Counted from the stretch's first letter, positions 43,859 through 54,122 are shown. The stretch: DNA of 64,000 nucleotides from Inhella proteolytica (GCF_016093275.1 NZ_JAEDAK010000008.1:124001-188000), one strand, 5' to 3'. Numbers and translations: made by a program. The notes: a model not told the origin generated them from the sequence alone.

Positions 43859-45535
43859 TTAAGCACGGAAGCGGTTGGTGATCGGGTAGCGCCAGTCGCG
43901 GCCGAAGCTGCGGTGCGTGATGCGGATGCCGATCGGGGCTTGGCGGCGCTTGTACTCATTGAGTTTGATCAGGCGCGTCACGCGCTCCACCGCCGCGGCG
44001 TCGAAGCCTTCGGCCAGCAGCTGCTCCACCGAGGCGTCCTCTTCCATGTAGCGCGCGAGGATGGCATCCAGCACCGCGTAGGGCGGCAGGCTGTCCTCGT
44101 CCTTCTGGTCCGGCCGCAGTTCCGCCGAGGGCGGGCGCTCGATGATGCGCTCGGGGATCACCGGGCCGATCGAGCCGTCGGCACGCCGGCTGAGCTGGCG
44201 GTTCTTCCAGCGCGCCAGTTCGAACACCAGAGTCTTGGCCACGTCCTTGATGACGGCGAAGCCACCGGCCATGTCGCCGTACAGCGTGCAGTAGCCGGTC
44301 GCCATCTCGCTCTTGTTGCCCGTGGTCAGCACCAGGCTGCCGAACTTGTTGGAGAGCGCCATCAGCAGGGTGCCGCGGATGCGCGCCTGCAGGTTCTCCT
44401 CGGTCGTGTCGGCCGTGCGGCCGACGAACTGCGGCTGCAGCGCGGTGTTGAACTGCTCGAAAAGCGGCGCAATGGCGATCTCGTCGTAGCGCACACCCAG
44501 CCGTTCGGCCATTTCGCGCGCATCGATCCAGGAGATGTCGGCGGTATAGGGCGAGGGCATCATCACCGCGCGCACCCGCTCGGCCCCGAGGGCATCGACG
44601 GCAATGGCCAGCACCAGGGCGGAATCAATACCGCCGGACAGGCCGATCACCACGCCGGGGAAGCCGTTCTTGCCGATGTAGTCGCGCACCCCGGTCACCA
44701 GCGCCTGCCAGACCTGCGCGAGCGGCTCGGGCAGTGCGGCCAGGGCGCCGTGCGGTTGTGGGTCCAGATCCACCAGCAGCAGCGCTTCTTCAGCGAAGGG
44801 GGCACGCGCCTGCACCTGGCCGGTGGCATCGACAGCGAACGAGGCGCCATCGAACACCACCTCGTCCTGCCCGCCACAAAGATGCGCGTAGAGCAGCGGC
44901 AGCCCGAGCCGGCGCGCGGTGTCGCCCATGCGCGCCTCGCGTTCGGCCGTCTTGCCCATGTGGAAGGGCGAGGCATTGATGACGGCCAGCACCTCAGCGC
45001 CCGCGGCCTTGGCCGCCTCGGCGGGCTCGTCGAACCACGCGTCCTCGCAGATCAGCAGACCGATGCGCCGACCTGAGACCTCGAAGACAAAAGGTGCCAG
45101 GCCGGCCTCGCGGCCGCTGCAGAAGTAGCGGCGCTCATCGAACACCTGGTAGTTCGGCAGCTCGCGCTTGGCATAGCGGCCCAGCACCTGGCCGTCACGC
45201 AGCACGGCCGCCGCGTTGAGCGCCGGTGCCTGCTGCTGCGAGCGGCCACGGGCCACACCCTCGCGCCCCATCGGCAGGCCCACCACCACGGTGAGCCCGG
45301 GCAAGGCGGCCAGCTCAGCGGCCAGGCTTTGCAGCTGCGCCTCGCAGGCCGCCAGAAAGGCCGGACGCAGCAACAGGTCCTCGGGCGGGTAGCCGCACAG
45401 CGCCAGCTCGGGCGTCAGCAACAGCTGGGCGCCCTGCGCATGGGCCTGCTGCGCGGCAGCCAGGATGCGTGCGGCATTGCCGGCCAGGTCACCCACGGTG
45501 ACGTTGATCTGACCCAGCGCGACGCGAAGGCTCAT
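43859..45535 (-). CDS. nadE: NAD+ synthase, glutamine-dependent
   Basis: 558 residues. N-terminal nitrilase-type glutaminase with Glu in 'LLLTPELALCGYPPEDLLL' (near residue 42), Lys region and Cys in 'RIGLLICEDAWFDEP' (near 158). C-terminal synthetase P-loop 'GLSGGIDSALVLAIAVDALG' (near 299). Amidates nicotinate adenine dinucleotide to NAD. Upstream of glnB on the same strand. Confidence 0.96.
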   Translation of the reverse strand: MSLRVALGQINVTVGDLAGNAARILAAAQQAHAQGAQLLLTPELALCGYPPEDLLLRPAFLAACEAQLQSLAAELAALPGLTVVVGLPMGREGVARGRSQQQAPALNAAAVLRDGQVLGRYAKRELPNYQVFDERRYFCSGREAGLAPFVFEVSGRRIGLLICEDAWFDEPAEAAKAAGAEVLAVINASPFHMGKTAEREARMGDTARRLGLPLLYAHLCGGQDEVVFDGASFAVDATGQVQARAPFAEEALLLVDLDPQPHGALAALPEPLAQVWQALVTGVRDYIGKNGFPGVVIGLSGGIDSALVLAIAVDALGAERVRAVMMPSPYTADISWIDAREMAERLGVRYDEIAIAPLFEQFNTALQPQFVGRTADTTEENLQARIRGTLLMALSNKFGSLVLTTGNKSEMATGYCTLYGDMAGGFAVIKDVAKTLVFELARWKNRQLSRRADGSIGPVIPERIIERPPSAELRPDQKDEDSLPPYAVLDAILARYMEEDASVEQLLAEGFDAAAVERVTRLIKLNEYKRRQAPIGIRITHRSFGRDWRYPITNRFRA

Positions 45536-45560
45536 GGTGCTCGAACTCCAAAGGTGCCAA

Positions 45561-45586
45561 ATAGAAAAGGCGGCCGAAGCCGCCTT
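45561..45586 (-). terminator. Intrinsic terminator after ppa
   Basis: 8-bp stem aaggcggc / gccgcctt with a 4-base loop (45567-45586), followed on the minus strand by TTTTCTAT. Separates ppa from nadE. Confidence 0.75.
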
Positions 45587-45604
45587 GCCATCATGCCTGG
45601 AGGA

Positions 45605-46147
45605 TCAGGCCTTCTTCTGCTTGGCAGCCCAGGCCGCCATGCCTTCGCGGATCTCGGCGACGGCGCCTTCCGGGCCTTCCCAGCCCTGCACCTTGACCCA
45701 CTTGCCCTCTTCGAGGTCCTTGTAGTGCTCGAAGAAGTGCTGGATGGCCTTGAGGCGCATCGGGTTCAGGTCCTCGTGCGTCTTCCACTGCGAGTAGATC
45801 GGCAGGATCTTGGTGGTCGGCACCGCCAGCAGCTTGCTGTCACCACCCGCCTCGTCTTCCATCTTCAGGATGCCAAGGGGGCGGCAGGTCACCACCACGC
45901 CCGGGATCAGCGGCACCGGGGTGATCACCAGCACGTCCACCGGGTCGCCATCGGCGGCCAGGGTCTGCGGGATGTAGCCGTAGTTGCACGGGTAGTGCAT
46001 CGACGTGCCCATGAAGCGGTCCACAAACAGCGCACCGCTGTCCTCGTCGACCTCGTACTTGATCGGGTCGCCATTCATCGGGATTTCGATGATGACGTTG
46101 AACTCTTCGGGCGCCTTGGCGCCGGGCGTGACGTTGTGCAGGCTCAT
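45605..46147 (-). CDS. ppa: Inorganic pyrophosphatase, soluble
   Basis: 180 residues from the ATG at 46147. Family I motifs: '[16 protein letters not shown]' and the Asp cluster '[13 protein letters not shown]' (near residue 66), '[14 protein letters not shown]' (near 98). Hydrolyses cytoplasmic pyrophosphate. Divergent from the membrane pyrophosphatase hppA. Confidence 0.96.
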   Translation of the reverse strand: MSLHNVTPGAKAPEEFNVIIEIPMNGDPIKYEVDEDSGALFVDRFMGTSMHYPCNYGYIPQTLAADGDPVDVLVITPVPLIPGVVVTCRPLGILKMEDEAGGDSKLLAVPTTKILPIYSQWKTHEDLNPMRLKAIQHFFEHYKDLEEGKWVKVQGWEGPEGAVAEIREGMAAWAAKQKKA

Positions 46148-46334
46148 GGTGGGCTTCTCAAGGGGAAACCCGGATTCTAGGCAAGGCCCCCAAGGGCAAG
46201 CGCTGGGGGAGCAAACCCGCACTTCGCTGGTTATTACGCAGCCTTCGCGCAAGACGGGCTGCCTAGCATCCGCGCGCGGCGTCAAGGGCGCCTGGGTCCT
46301 CTTTCTCTCTGTTCGGCAAATTGGAGTGGTACGC

Positions 46335-48542
46335 ATGACTACGGACTTGGCGCTGTACTTCGCGCTGGCCTGCGGCCTGGCCGCAGTGATCTACGGTTTC
46401 ATCCAGCGCAGCTGGATCCTTTCGCAAGACGCGGGCAACGCCCGCATGCAGGAAATCGCCGCGGCGATTCAGCAGGGTGCCGCCGCCTACCTGGGGCGGC
46501 AGTACCGCACCATCGCCATCGTCGGCGTGGTGCTGGCCATCGCCATCGCGGTGGTGCCGGGCCTGGGCCTGAAGACGGCGGCCGGCTTCGTGCTCGGCGC
46601 GGTGCTGTCGGGCATCTGCGGCTTCATCGGCATGAACATCTCGGTACGTGCCAACGTGCGGACCGCGCAGGCGGCCACCAAGGGCATCGGCCCGGCGCTG
46701 GACGTCGCCTTCAAGGGCGGCGCCATCACCGGCATGCTGGTGGTGGGCCTGGGCCTGCTGGGCGTCGGCGGCTTCTACTACGCCATCAGTGGCGGCACCG
46801 GCGCCACCAGCGCCGACCTGAAGCCGATGCTGGGCCTGGCCTTCGGCTCTTCGCTGATTTCCATCTTTGCCCGTCTGGGCGGCGGCATCTTCACCAAGGG
46901 TGCGGACGTGGGCGCCGACCTGGTCGGCAAGGTCGAAGCCGGCATCCCCGAGGATGACCCGCGCAACCCGGCCGTGATTGCGGACAACGTGGGTGACAAC
47001 GTGGGCGACTGCGCCGGCATGGCCGCCGACCTGTTCGAGACCTACGCGGTGACCTTGATTGCCGCCATGGCCCTGGGCGTGCTGATGCTGGCCCCGAGCG
47101 CCGCACTGAACGGCGTCATCTACCCGCTGGCGCTGGGTGGCGTGTCCATCATCGCGTCCATCATCGGCTGCTTCTTCGTGAAGGCCAGCCCGGGCATGAA
47201 GAACGTGATGCCGGCGCTCTACCGCGGCCTCATCGTGGCCGGTGCGCTCAGTGCCGTGGCCTTCTTCTTCGTCACCAAGGCGATGTTCCCCGGCGAAGTG
47301 GCGCTGGTGGGCGGCGGCAGCACCAGCGCGATGGCCCTGTTCGGCTCCTGCCTGGTGGGCCTGGTGCTGACGGCCGCGATGGTCTGGATCACCGAGTACT
47401 ACACCGGCACCCAGTACCACCCGGTGCAGCACGTGGCCCAGGCCTCGACGACCGGCCACGGCACCAATGTGATCGCCGGCATCGGCGTGTCGATGAAGTC
47501 GACTGCCTGGCCGGTGCTGTTCGTCTGCGCAGCCATCTTTGCCTCTTACCAGCTGGCCGGCCTGTATGGCATTGCGGTGGCAGCCACGGCCATGCTCAGC
47601 ATGGCCGGCATCATCGTGGCGCTGGACGCCTACGGCCCCATCACCGACAACGCCGGCGGCATTGCCGAGATGAGCGAGCTGCCCGACAGCGTGCGTGACG
47701 TGACCGACCCGCTGGACGCGGTGGGCAACACCACCAAGGCGGTGACCAAGGGCTACGCCATCGGCTCGGCCGGCCTGGCCGCGCTGGTGCTGTTTGCCGA
47801 CTACACCCATGCCCTGCACGAGCGCGGCATGAGCGTGGCCTTCGACCTGAGCGACTACAAGGTGATCCTGGGCCTCTTCATCGGCGGCCTGATTCCCTAC
47901 CTGTTCGGCGCCATGGCCATGGAGGCGGTGGGCCGCGCCGCCGGCTCGGTGGTGGTGGAGGTGCGCAAGCAGTTCGCCGACGGCCAGATCATGGCCGGCA
48001 AGCGCAAGCCCGACTACAGCGCGGCGGTGGACATGCTGACCACCGCGGCCATCAAGGAAATGATCGTCCCCTCGCTGCTGCCGGTGATCGCGCCGATCGT
48101 GGTGGGTATGACGCTCGGCCCCGCAGCCTTGGGCGGCCTGCTGATGGGTACCATCGTCACCGGCCTGTTCGTCGGCATCTCGATGTGCACCGGCGGCGGC
48201 GCTTGGGACAACGCCAAGAAGCTGATCGAGGAAGGTTTCAAGGACGACAAGGGCGTGGTGCACAAGAAGGGCTCGGAAGCGCACAAGGCCGCCGTCACCG
48301 GCGACACCGTGGGCGACCCCTACAAGGACACCGCCGGCCCGGCCGTGAACCCGCTGATCAAGATCATCAACATCGTGGCCCTGCTGATCGTGCCCCTGCT
48401 GCCGATGACGGCGCTCAAGGCCATGCCCGAGCCCACCCCGGCGGCGACCACAGTGGCGGCACCGGAGGCGGCCTCCATGCCGGCACCGGTGGCCGAGGCC
48501 GCCAGCATGGCCACTCCGGCCAGCGAGGCGGCTTCGCAGTAA
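46335..48542 (+). CDS. hppA: Membrane proton-translocating pyrophosphatase, K+-independent type
   Basis: 735 residues with about 16 transmembrane helices. The catalytic region '[20 protein letters not shown]' (near residue 192) and '[20 protein letters not shown]' are invariant. '[18 protein letters not shown]' has Lys468 where potassium-dependent enzymes have Ala, so the pump should be K+-independent and H+-moving. The last 35 or so residues are an Ala/Pro/Met repeat ('[20 protein letters not shown]') not expected in the family. Confidence 0.95.
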   Translation: MTTDLALYFALACGLAAVIYGFIQRSWILSQDAGNARMQEIAAAIQQGAAAYLGRQYRTIAIVGVVLAIAIAVVPGLGLKTAAGFVLGAVLSGICGFIGMNISVRANVRTAQAATKGIGPALDVAFKGGAITGMLVVGLGLLGVGGFYYAISGGTGATSADLKPMLGLAFGSSLISIFARLGGGIFTKGADVGADLVGKVEAGIPEDDPRNPAVIADNVGDNVGDCAGMAADLFETYAVTLIAAMALGVLMLAPSAALNGVIYPLALGGVSIIASIIGCFFVKASPGMKNVMPALYRGLIVAGALSAVAFFFVTKAMFPGEVALVGGGSTSAMALFGSCLVGLVLTAAMVWITEYYTGTQYHPVQHVAQASTTGHGTNVIAGIGVSMKSTAWPVLFVCAAIFASYQLAGLYGIAVAATAMLSMAGIIVALDAYGPITDNAGGIAEMSELPDSVRDVTDPLDAVGNTTKAVTKGYAIGSAGLAALVLFADYTHALHERGMSVAFDLSDYKVILGLFIGGLIPYLFGAMAMEAVGRAAGSVVVEVRKQFADGQIMAGKRKPDYSAAVDMLTTAAIKEMIVPSLLPVIAPIVVGMTLGPAALGGLLMGTIVTGLFVGISMCTGGGAWDNAKKLIEEGFKDDKGVVHKKGSEAHKAAVTGDTVGDPYKDTAGPAVNPLIKIINIVALLIVPLLPMTALKAMPEPTPAATTVAAPEAASMPAPVAEAASMATPASEAASQ

Positions 48543-48562
48543 ACCGCCCGTCCCATGAAGGA

Positions 48563-48587
48563 TGCCCGCTTCGGCGGGCATTTTTCT
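48563..48587 (+). terminator. Intrinsic terminator after hppA
   Basis: 8-bp stem atgcccgc / gcgggcat with a ttcg tetraloop and a T-run, 20 bases after the hppA stop. Confidence 0.92.
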
Positions 48588-48615
48588 TGGGGCCGCGCCC
48601 GCAAAATCCGGCGCA

Positions 48616-49545
48616 ATGACGCCCGACGCATCCCAGGCCTTGCTCAACCCGCAGCTGTGGCGGCTGGAGGTCGCGCGCCGCCGCCGCCAGCTCGAAGAGC
48701 TGCAGGGCTACCTGGCGCGCATGGAAGCCGAGTTCACGGCCCTGGAGCAACAGGTGCTGGCCTTCCAGGCCAGCTACCAGCAGCGCCTGGGCGCAGGCTG
48801 GACCGAGGTGGAAAGCCTGCAGGGCGAGCTGCTGCGCACCCTGGAAGGCCTGGCGCGCGCCGACGGTGCCCCCCTGCCCCCGGTGCCCCCGCAGCGCCGC
48901 CAGCAGGCCCTGCCCCAGCTGCCACCGGCTGTGCCCTGGCCGGAAGCACCGCCGCAGGAGGCCGAGCTGGCCGCCCCCAGCCTGAAGGACCTGCACCGAC
49001 GCGCGGCGATGCGCCTGCACCCGGACCGCGCCAGCAACGAGATCGACCGCCAGCGCCGCGAGGGCCTGATGCGCGACGCCAACCTGGCCTATGCCGATCA
49101 GGACCGTGCCACGCTCGAAGCCCTGCTGATCGCCGCCGGCGAATCGCCGCAGCGCCTGGGCGGCTTTGACATCCATGCCCACTGGCGCTGGCTGGAACGC
49201 TGCGAGCAGCTCGCCCAGGGCCGGCTGCGCCTGCTTCGCGCCCATCTGGTGCTGCTGCGGCAGCACCCCGTCACCGTGTTTGCCGAGCATGTGGAACGCG
49301 CCCGCGGGCGCGGCCTGGATGCCCTGGCCATCATGGAGCTGCGCCTGCGCGCCCAGGCCCAGGAACTGCGCCGCCAGCTCTACATCGGCGAGCGCCTGCA
49401 ACCGCGCAGCCCGCTGAGCCGCGACTTCCTCGCGCAGTGGCAGGCGCGTTGGGGCGAGGCACCCACCACCGGCCCGGCTCACGCCAAGGGTTTGCGGGGC
49501 CCCGGCGGCTTGAAGGGCGAACGGGCGGCCAGCTCCTCTTCATAG
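48616..49545 (+). CDS. Coiled-coil protein with a J-domain-like HPD motif
   Basis: 309 residues from the ATG at 48616. The first 60 residues look like a coiled coil ('RRRRQLEELQGYLARMEAEF'), followed by a Pro-rich linker. A J-like segment then has helix II, the HPD motif in 'LHRRAAMRLHPDRAS' (near residue 133) and a third helix. The remainder is helical and Arg/Leu-rich. It may recruit DnaK. The 3' end overlaps the convergent COG3146-like gene by 67 bases. Confidence 0.72.
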   Translation: MTPDASQALLNPQLWRLEVARRRRQLEELQGYLARMEAEFTALEQQVLAFQASYQQRLGAGWTEVESLQGELLRTLEGLARADGAPLPPVPPQRRQQALPQLPPAVPWPEAPPQEAELAAPSLKDLHRRAAMRLHPDRASNEIDRQRREGLMRDANLAYADQDRATLEALLIAAGESPQRLGGFDIHAHWRWLERCEQLAQGRLRLLRAHLVLLRQHPVTVFAEHVERARGRGLDALAIMELRLRAQAQELRRQLYIGERLQPRSPLSRDFLAQWQARWGEAPTTGPAHAKGLRGPGGLKGERAASSSS

Positions 49546-50627
49546 GCGCCAACCGCCTGCTGCTCCGCTTCGGTGAAGCGGGCCACGGCATCCTGGAACT
49601 CGGCGTGCACCAGCCAGTGCTGGCTGTGGGTGCCGACTGGCAGCAGGCCGCGCGCCATCTTGTGTTCGCCCTGGGCCCCGCCTTCGAAGCGCTGCAGGCC
49701 CTGCTCCAGGCACCAGGCCAGCGGGGCGTAGTAGCAGAGCTCAAAGTGCAGGCAGTCCAGCTCGCGCAGCGCGCCCCAGTGGCGCCCGAAGGCGGTGCCA
49801 GCGCGCCAGTCCACCGCCACCAGGGCAGCGGCCACGCGCTCGCCGCCCTGCCAGGCCAGGAACAGCACCCAGTCGGCCTGCTCGCCCAGGCCCTGCTCGA
49901 ACACGGAGCGCGGCAGGTAGGCAGACATGCCGCGCAGCGCGTAGGTACGCGTGTAGCAGGCGTAGAAGAAGTCCCATTCCGCCGCCGTGATGGCACTGCC
50001 CCGCAGCACCTGCACCTGCACACCCGCCTCCGCCACGCGGCGGCGCTCCTGCTGGATCTTCTTGCGCTTGTCGCGCCGCAAGTCGGCCAGGAAGTCGGCA
50101 AAGCCCTGCCAATGCGGCGCCCGCTTCCAGTGGAACTGGGGTTGCTCACGCCGGCTGAAGCCGCAGGCCTGCAAGGCCTGCGCATCGGCCACGCTGCCGA
50201 ACAGCACATGCAGGCCCGATAGCCCCTGCTGCTGCACCCACTCCTGCAGCTGCTCCACCAGCGCCAGTCGCTCCGCCGGGCCGATTGCCAGCAAGCGGCT
50301 GCCAGGGACCGGTGTGAACGGCACCGCCACCAGGGCCTTGGGGTAGTAGCGCAGGCCATGCACCTCGTAGGCACGGGCCCAGGCCTGGTCGAACACGAAC
50401 TCGCCCCAGGAATGCGCCTTCAGATAGAGCGGGCATGCGGCCACCAGACGCTCCGCCCGCCACAAGGTGGCAAAGCGCGCCCGCCAGCCCTGTTCCGAAC
50501 GCGCTGCCGCATCCAGCGCCTGCAGGCAGCCCGCCCGCATGAAGGGTGTGGGGGCGTCGGCCTGTTCCAGCAGGGCATCCCACTGCGTGGCCGGCAAGTC
50601 TTGCAGCGCCGTGATCCAGCGCAACAC
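49479..50627 (-). CDS. COG3146-like (DUF482) acyltransferase-fold protein
   Basis: 382 residues from a GTG at 50627, chosen because the family normally begins near 'RWITALQDLPATQWDALL'; the frame stays open to 50750. Visible family features: 'FMRAGCLQALDA', 'EFVFDQAWARAYEVHGLRYYPK', 'VPFTPVPGSRLL', 'LRRDKRKKIQQERRRV' and 'GAQGEHKMARGLLP'. The fold is GNAT-like and is often annotated as a peptidoglycan biosynthesis protein, but its reaction is unknown to me. Confidence 0.78.
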   Translation of the reverse strand: MLRWITALQDLPATQWDALLEQADAPTPFMRAGCLQALDAAARSEQGWRARFATLWRAERLVAACPLYLKAHSWGEFVFDQAWARAYEVHGLRYYPKALVAVPFTPVPGSRLLAIGPAERLALVEQLQEWVQQQGLSGLHVLFGSVADAQALQACGFSRREQPQFHWKRAPHWQGFADFLADLRRDKRKKIQQERRRVAEAGVQVQVLRGSAITAAEWDFFYACYTRTYALRGMSAYLPRSVFEQGLGEQADWVLFLAWQGGERVAAALVAVDWRAGTAFGRHWGALRELDCLHFELCYYAPLAWCLEQGLQRFEGGAQGEHKMARGLLPVGTHSQHWLVHAEFQDAVARFTEAEQQAVGAYEEELAARSPFKPPGPRKPLA

Positions 50628-50779
50628 CGCGGGCTCCGCGCCCCCCGCCGAAATGCCCTCGCAACCTGACCGTAACAAATGAAACCCCTTGCACAGACCC
50701 ACGAAACCCAGCTGATACCGCCCGCTTCGAGCATGACGCCATCGATCCAAACGGTCGCATCCAGCAACAGGAGATCATC

Positions 50780-53164
50780 ATGGAACAAGCTCGCAGCATC
50801 CGCTTCACCGTCCCCGGCAGCAACGGCAGCCCCAGTGTGGAAATTCAGGCCGTCGAGGCCGCAGGCGGCAAGATCGACTTCACCGTCACCGTCCTGCAGA
50901 CCGCCAGCACCACGGCCGACCTGCGCGGCCTGTTCTTCGACCTGGCCGATGCCACCAAGCTCACTGGCCTGAGCTTCAGCCAGAGCGGCAACAAGGTCAG
51001 CGACTTCGACACCGTCGACGTCATCCAGCTCAAGAACGGCGCCAACATGAATGGCGCTGCCTCGCCCTTCGACGTCGGCTTCGAGTTCGGCACCGCCGGC
51101 ATCGCCAAGGACGACATCAAGACCGCCAGCTTCACGCTCGACAACGCCGCCCACAACCTGACGCTGGACGACATCGCCCACACCCAGTTCGGCCTGCGCC
51201 TGACCAGCATCGGCAGCCCCACCGACACCAAGCGCAGCGAAAAGGACGGCGCCAAGCTCGTCGCCACCTCGCACGCCGCCCCGCACGCATTCGACGACGC
51301 GATGCAGATCTTTGAAGACGGTGCCAGCGGCCTGGGCGATGCCCGCAGCAGCGCCCAGGGCGTGAAGCTGCTGGTGCTGGCCAATGACAGCGACGCCGAT
51401 GCAGCCGATGTGCTGAAGATCGTCGAGGTGGAGAACGGTGCACATGGCACCGTCAAGATCGTCGACGGCCCCGACGCCGACAACCTGCCGGGCGATGCGC
51501 TGGAGTACACCCCCGTCACCGACTACGCCGGCAGCGACAGCTTCAACTACCGCATCAGCGACGGCAAGGGCGGCTTCGACACCGCCAAGGTCAGCCTGAA
51601 CATCACCCCGGTGGCCGACAAGCCCGAGATGCAAATCCAAGTGTTGGACGCCGCCGACGCCGTCAACCAGGTGCGCGTGCTCGTCACCGCCACCCAGGGC
51701 GACAACGATGGCAGCGAGTACCTCACTGCCCTGACCGCCGGCGCGCTGCCGGCCGGCGTCAGCATCAGCCCGGCCAGCGTGCCCGTGCAAGGCCAGCCCG
51801 GCCAGATCCAGCAGGAGTTCATGATCACCCTGCCGGCCGACGGCAACGTCAACTACAGCCAGCTCTTCAGCGCCGATTCGCGCGAAGTGGCCAATGGCGA
51901 CACCGAGACCGCCACCGCCAGCCTGCCTATCCAGCAGTTCCACAAGCTCAACGAGATGGACGCCGCCCTCAAGGTGGATGACGCCAGCCTGTGGGCCAAT
52001 GGAAACGACCCGCAAGCCGACATCAACGGGCCCTTCGTGGGCATCGAGCTCGGCCCCGACCTCGACCTCTACGCCTGGCCGCTCTACTACTCGGCTACCG
52101 CCCAGGTGAAGACCGGTCTGCAGTCCTTCATCGACATCCAGGGCGGCACGCTCGATGCCCAGCTCACCTACGACGTCACCGCCGAGTCGGTGATGAACAA
52201 GACCACCGACACCCTCAAGCTCACCACCACTGCCACGCTCAGCGGCGGCAGCTTCAGCAGCCAGGGCCCGGGCGGCAGCATGGGGCTGGACTGGGTGTTC
52301 GGCTACGAACTCGGCCTCAAGGTCGGGCTGGACTTCGACACCCCGGACATCGACCTCATTCCCACCGTCGACTTCATCGACATGGGCATCAAGGACACCT
52401 GGACCCTGGTGAACCTGTTTGACCTCGCCAAGGGCGATCCCAGCATCAGCCTGGACCTGCTGAACGGCACCAGTGGCCTGATGCAGTGGGCCGACGTCTC
52501 CATGAACGGCGCGTTCAATGCCAACACCCAAACCATCAAGGGCACGGGGTCGGCCAATTTCCTGAGCATGCAGTCCGATCTGGACGCCGCCCTCTTCAGC
52601 GCCGTGCTGGGCTTCGGCCTCAGCCCCTTCGACATCCCGGTGGTGGTGTACGACGGCATCGACCTGGACATCGAGCCGGAGACCCCGGACATCGCCGGCT
52701 TCCTGTCGCTGTTCGACATGGACCTCAACGCCGCCCTGGGCCTGCAACAGCAACTCGAACTGAGCGCCAAGACCCTGACCGGCAAGGTGGTGTTCGAGAA
52801 CGGCGCCGCCCTGCCCATCACCTTCGGCGATGAACTGCTGATCCAGAACGCGGCCGCCACCTACGACGCCCTCGCCCAGGGCGGCAATGGCAACGGCATC
52901 GTCGAATACAAGATCGTGCTGGACGGCGTGGCCACCCTGCACAACAAGACCGACCTGAGCTACGACCGCGGCTTCTCGCTCGATCTGTTCAAGATCGATC
53001 TCGATGTGGACCTGGAGTACGGCGTCGACAGCTACAACGGCCCGGTGGAATACACGGTGTTCCACACCGATGACCAGACGGTCAGCCTGATCGGCGTGGC
53101 CGACGAAACCACAGATCTGACTCTGGGCAGCTGGGGCTCCGGCCAGCTCAGCACCGAGCCCTGA
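50780..53164 (+). CDS. Large acidic protein with a cadherin-like domain
   Basis: 794 residues after a strong AGGAGA site. No signal peptide. Residues 1-150 form a beta-rich unit ('ADLRGLFFDLADATKLTGLS', 'FGLRLTSIGS') often found at the start of RTX-type adhesins. Residues about 195-285 are a cadherin-like/VCBS-type repeat ('LVLANDSDADAADVLKIVE', 'YAGSDSFNYRISDGKGGFD'). The rest is rich in Asp, Thr and Leu, with no GGxGxD calcium repeats. Its composition suggests type I secretion, but no transporter genes are nearby and the C-terminal signal is unproven. Confidence 0.7.
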   Translation: MEQARSIRFTVPGSNGSPSVEIQAVEAAGGKIDFTVTVLQTASTTADLRGLFFDLADATKLTGLSFSQSGNKVSDFDTVDVIQLKNGANMNGAASPFDVGFEFGTAGIAKDDIKTASFTLDNAAHNLTLDDIAHTQFGLRLTSIGSPTDTKRSEKDGAKLVATSHAAPHAFDDAMQIFEDGASGLGDARSSAQGVKLLVLANDSDADAADVLKIVEVENGAHGTVKIVDGPDADNLPGDALEYTPVTDYAGSDSFNYRISDGKGGFDTAKVSLNITPVADKPEMQIQVLDAADAVNQVRVLVTATQGDNDGSEYLTALTAGALPAGVSISPASVPVQGQPGQIQQEFMITLPADGNVNYSQLFSADSREVANGDTETATASLPIQQFHKLNEMDAALKVDDASLWANGNDPQADINGPFVGIELGPDLDLYAWPLYYSATAQVKTGLQSFIDIQGGTLDAQLTYDVTAESVMNKTTDTLKLTTTATLSGGSFSSQGPGGSMGLDWVFGYELGLKVGLDFDTPDIDLIPTVDFIDMGIKDTWTLVNLFDLAKGDPSISLDLLNGTSGLMQWADVSMNGAFNANTQTIKGTGSANFLSMQSDLDAALFSAVLGFGLSPFDIPVVVYDGIDLDIEPETPDIAGFLSLFDMDLNAALGLQQQLELSAKTLTGKVVFENGAALPITFGDELLIQNAAATYDALAQGGNGNGIVEYKIVLDGVATLHNKTDLSYDRGFSLDLFKIDLDVDLEYGVDSYNGPVEYTVFHTDDQTVSLIGVADETTDLTLGSWGSGQLSTEP

Positions 53165-53191
53165 CCCCTGTCCCACGCCCTCCGTTGGAAA

Positions 53192-53221
53192 GCCCGGCTC
53201 CGCAAGGAGCCGGGCCTTTTT
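53192..53221 (+). terminator. Intrinsic terminator after the cadherin-like gene
   Basis: Perfect 10-bp stem gcccggctcc / ggagccgggc, loop gcaa, followed by a T-run. Confidence 0.93.
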
Positions 53222-53335
53222 GCTTGGTGCCTGGGGTAGATCCCAGTCCCAGCCCTTGCAAACGCAGCCTTGCTGCCGGTGCCAGAAACCGGCAGAGCGC
53301 TCCGCATACGATCACAAAAAGTATCAGGGAGCTCC

Positions 53336-54082
53336 ATGAACCGTATCGCGCCGGAAGCCGAAGCCCGGGTCGCCGTGCTCGCAGATTGCGACAACACCTC
53401 GCCCGAGATTCTCGAATTTGCCCTGCGGGTGGCCGCCCAGTTCGGCCGGGTGGTGGTGCGCCGAGGCTATGGCAACCACGCCACCCTGGCCAACAAGTGG
53501 CAAGAGGCCCTGGTGCGCCTGGCCTTCACCCCCTGCCTGCAGTACCAGTACGCCGCCGGCAAGAACACCTCCGACCTGGCGCTGGCTCTGGACGCCATGG
53601 AAGCCCTATTCGACCAGCGTGCCGACAGCTTCTGCCTGGTCACCAGTGATTCCGACTTCGCCGGCCTGTGCCGCAAGCTGCGCGAGCGCGGTGCCTTCGT
53701 GCACATCGTGGGCGAGGCCAAAGCCCCCGAAGCCCTGCGCAATGCCAGCGACCAGTTCTTCGAATGGGCACCTGCACCGCCACCGGTCGAGCCGGCTCCC
53801 GTAACGGCAGACCCTAAGCCCACCGTGCAGCCCAAGCCCAAGCTGCGGCCCAAGTCCATCGTCAATGCCGTCAAACTGCTGGCGGCCGAAACGCCAGACG
53901 GCCTGGTGCACGTCGGCGGCTTGGGCTCCTACTTGCGGCGCACCGACCCGGCCTTCACCCCGCAGACCTACGGCCACTCCGGCCTGGTCAGCATGCTCAA
54001 GACCTACGACCTGCTCACCCTGCGCCAAGAACCCGGCGGCCATTGGATGGTCGCCCTGGCCAACGGCAAAGACGCCTCCTGA
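53336..54082 (+). CDS. NYN-domain protein with C-terminal LOTUS-like domain
   Basis: 248 residues with GGGAG upstream. The N-terminal PIN-like NYN nuclease fold has the acidic set: '[11 protein letters not shown]' (near residue 16), '[16 protein letters not shown]' (near 80) and '[19 protein letters not shown]' (near 102). A Pro-rich linker follows. Residues about 180-245 resemble an OST-HTH/LOTUS RNA-binding domain ('[20 protein letters not shown]'). Such proteins are probably ribonucleases. It lies 40 bases upstream of hsdM in the same direction. Confidence 0.85.
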   Translation: MNRIAPEAEARVAVLADCDNTSPEILEFALRVAAQFGRVVVRRGYGNHATLANKWQEALVRLAFTPCLQYQYAAGKNTSDLALALDAMEALFDQRADSFCLVTSDSDFAGLCRKLRERGAFVHIVGEAKAPEALRNASDQFFEWAPAPPPVEPAPVTADPKPTVQPKPKLRPKSIVNAVKLLAAETPDGLVHVGGLGSYLRRTDPAFTPQTYGHSGLVSMLKTYDLLTLRQEPGGHWMVALANGKDAS

Positions 54083-54122
54083 TTGCCTTTCCTCCGGCCC
54101 ACACCGGACGCTCCCCCACTCC

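Noticed and set aside
46263-48647. 794-codon frame antisense to hppA
   Set aside because: Low-complexity His/Gly/Ala-rich translation mirroring the pyrophosphatase codons; no start signals.
50420-53176. 918-codon frame antisense to the cadherin-like gene
   Set aside because: Its Val/Gly/Ala/His-rich composition is typical of the complement of an Asp/Thr/Leu-rich gene; the plus-strand gene has a strong ribosome binding site and a terminator.
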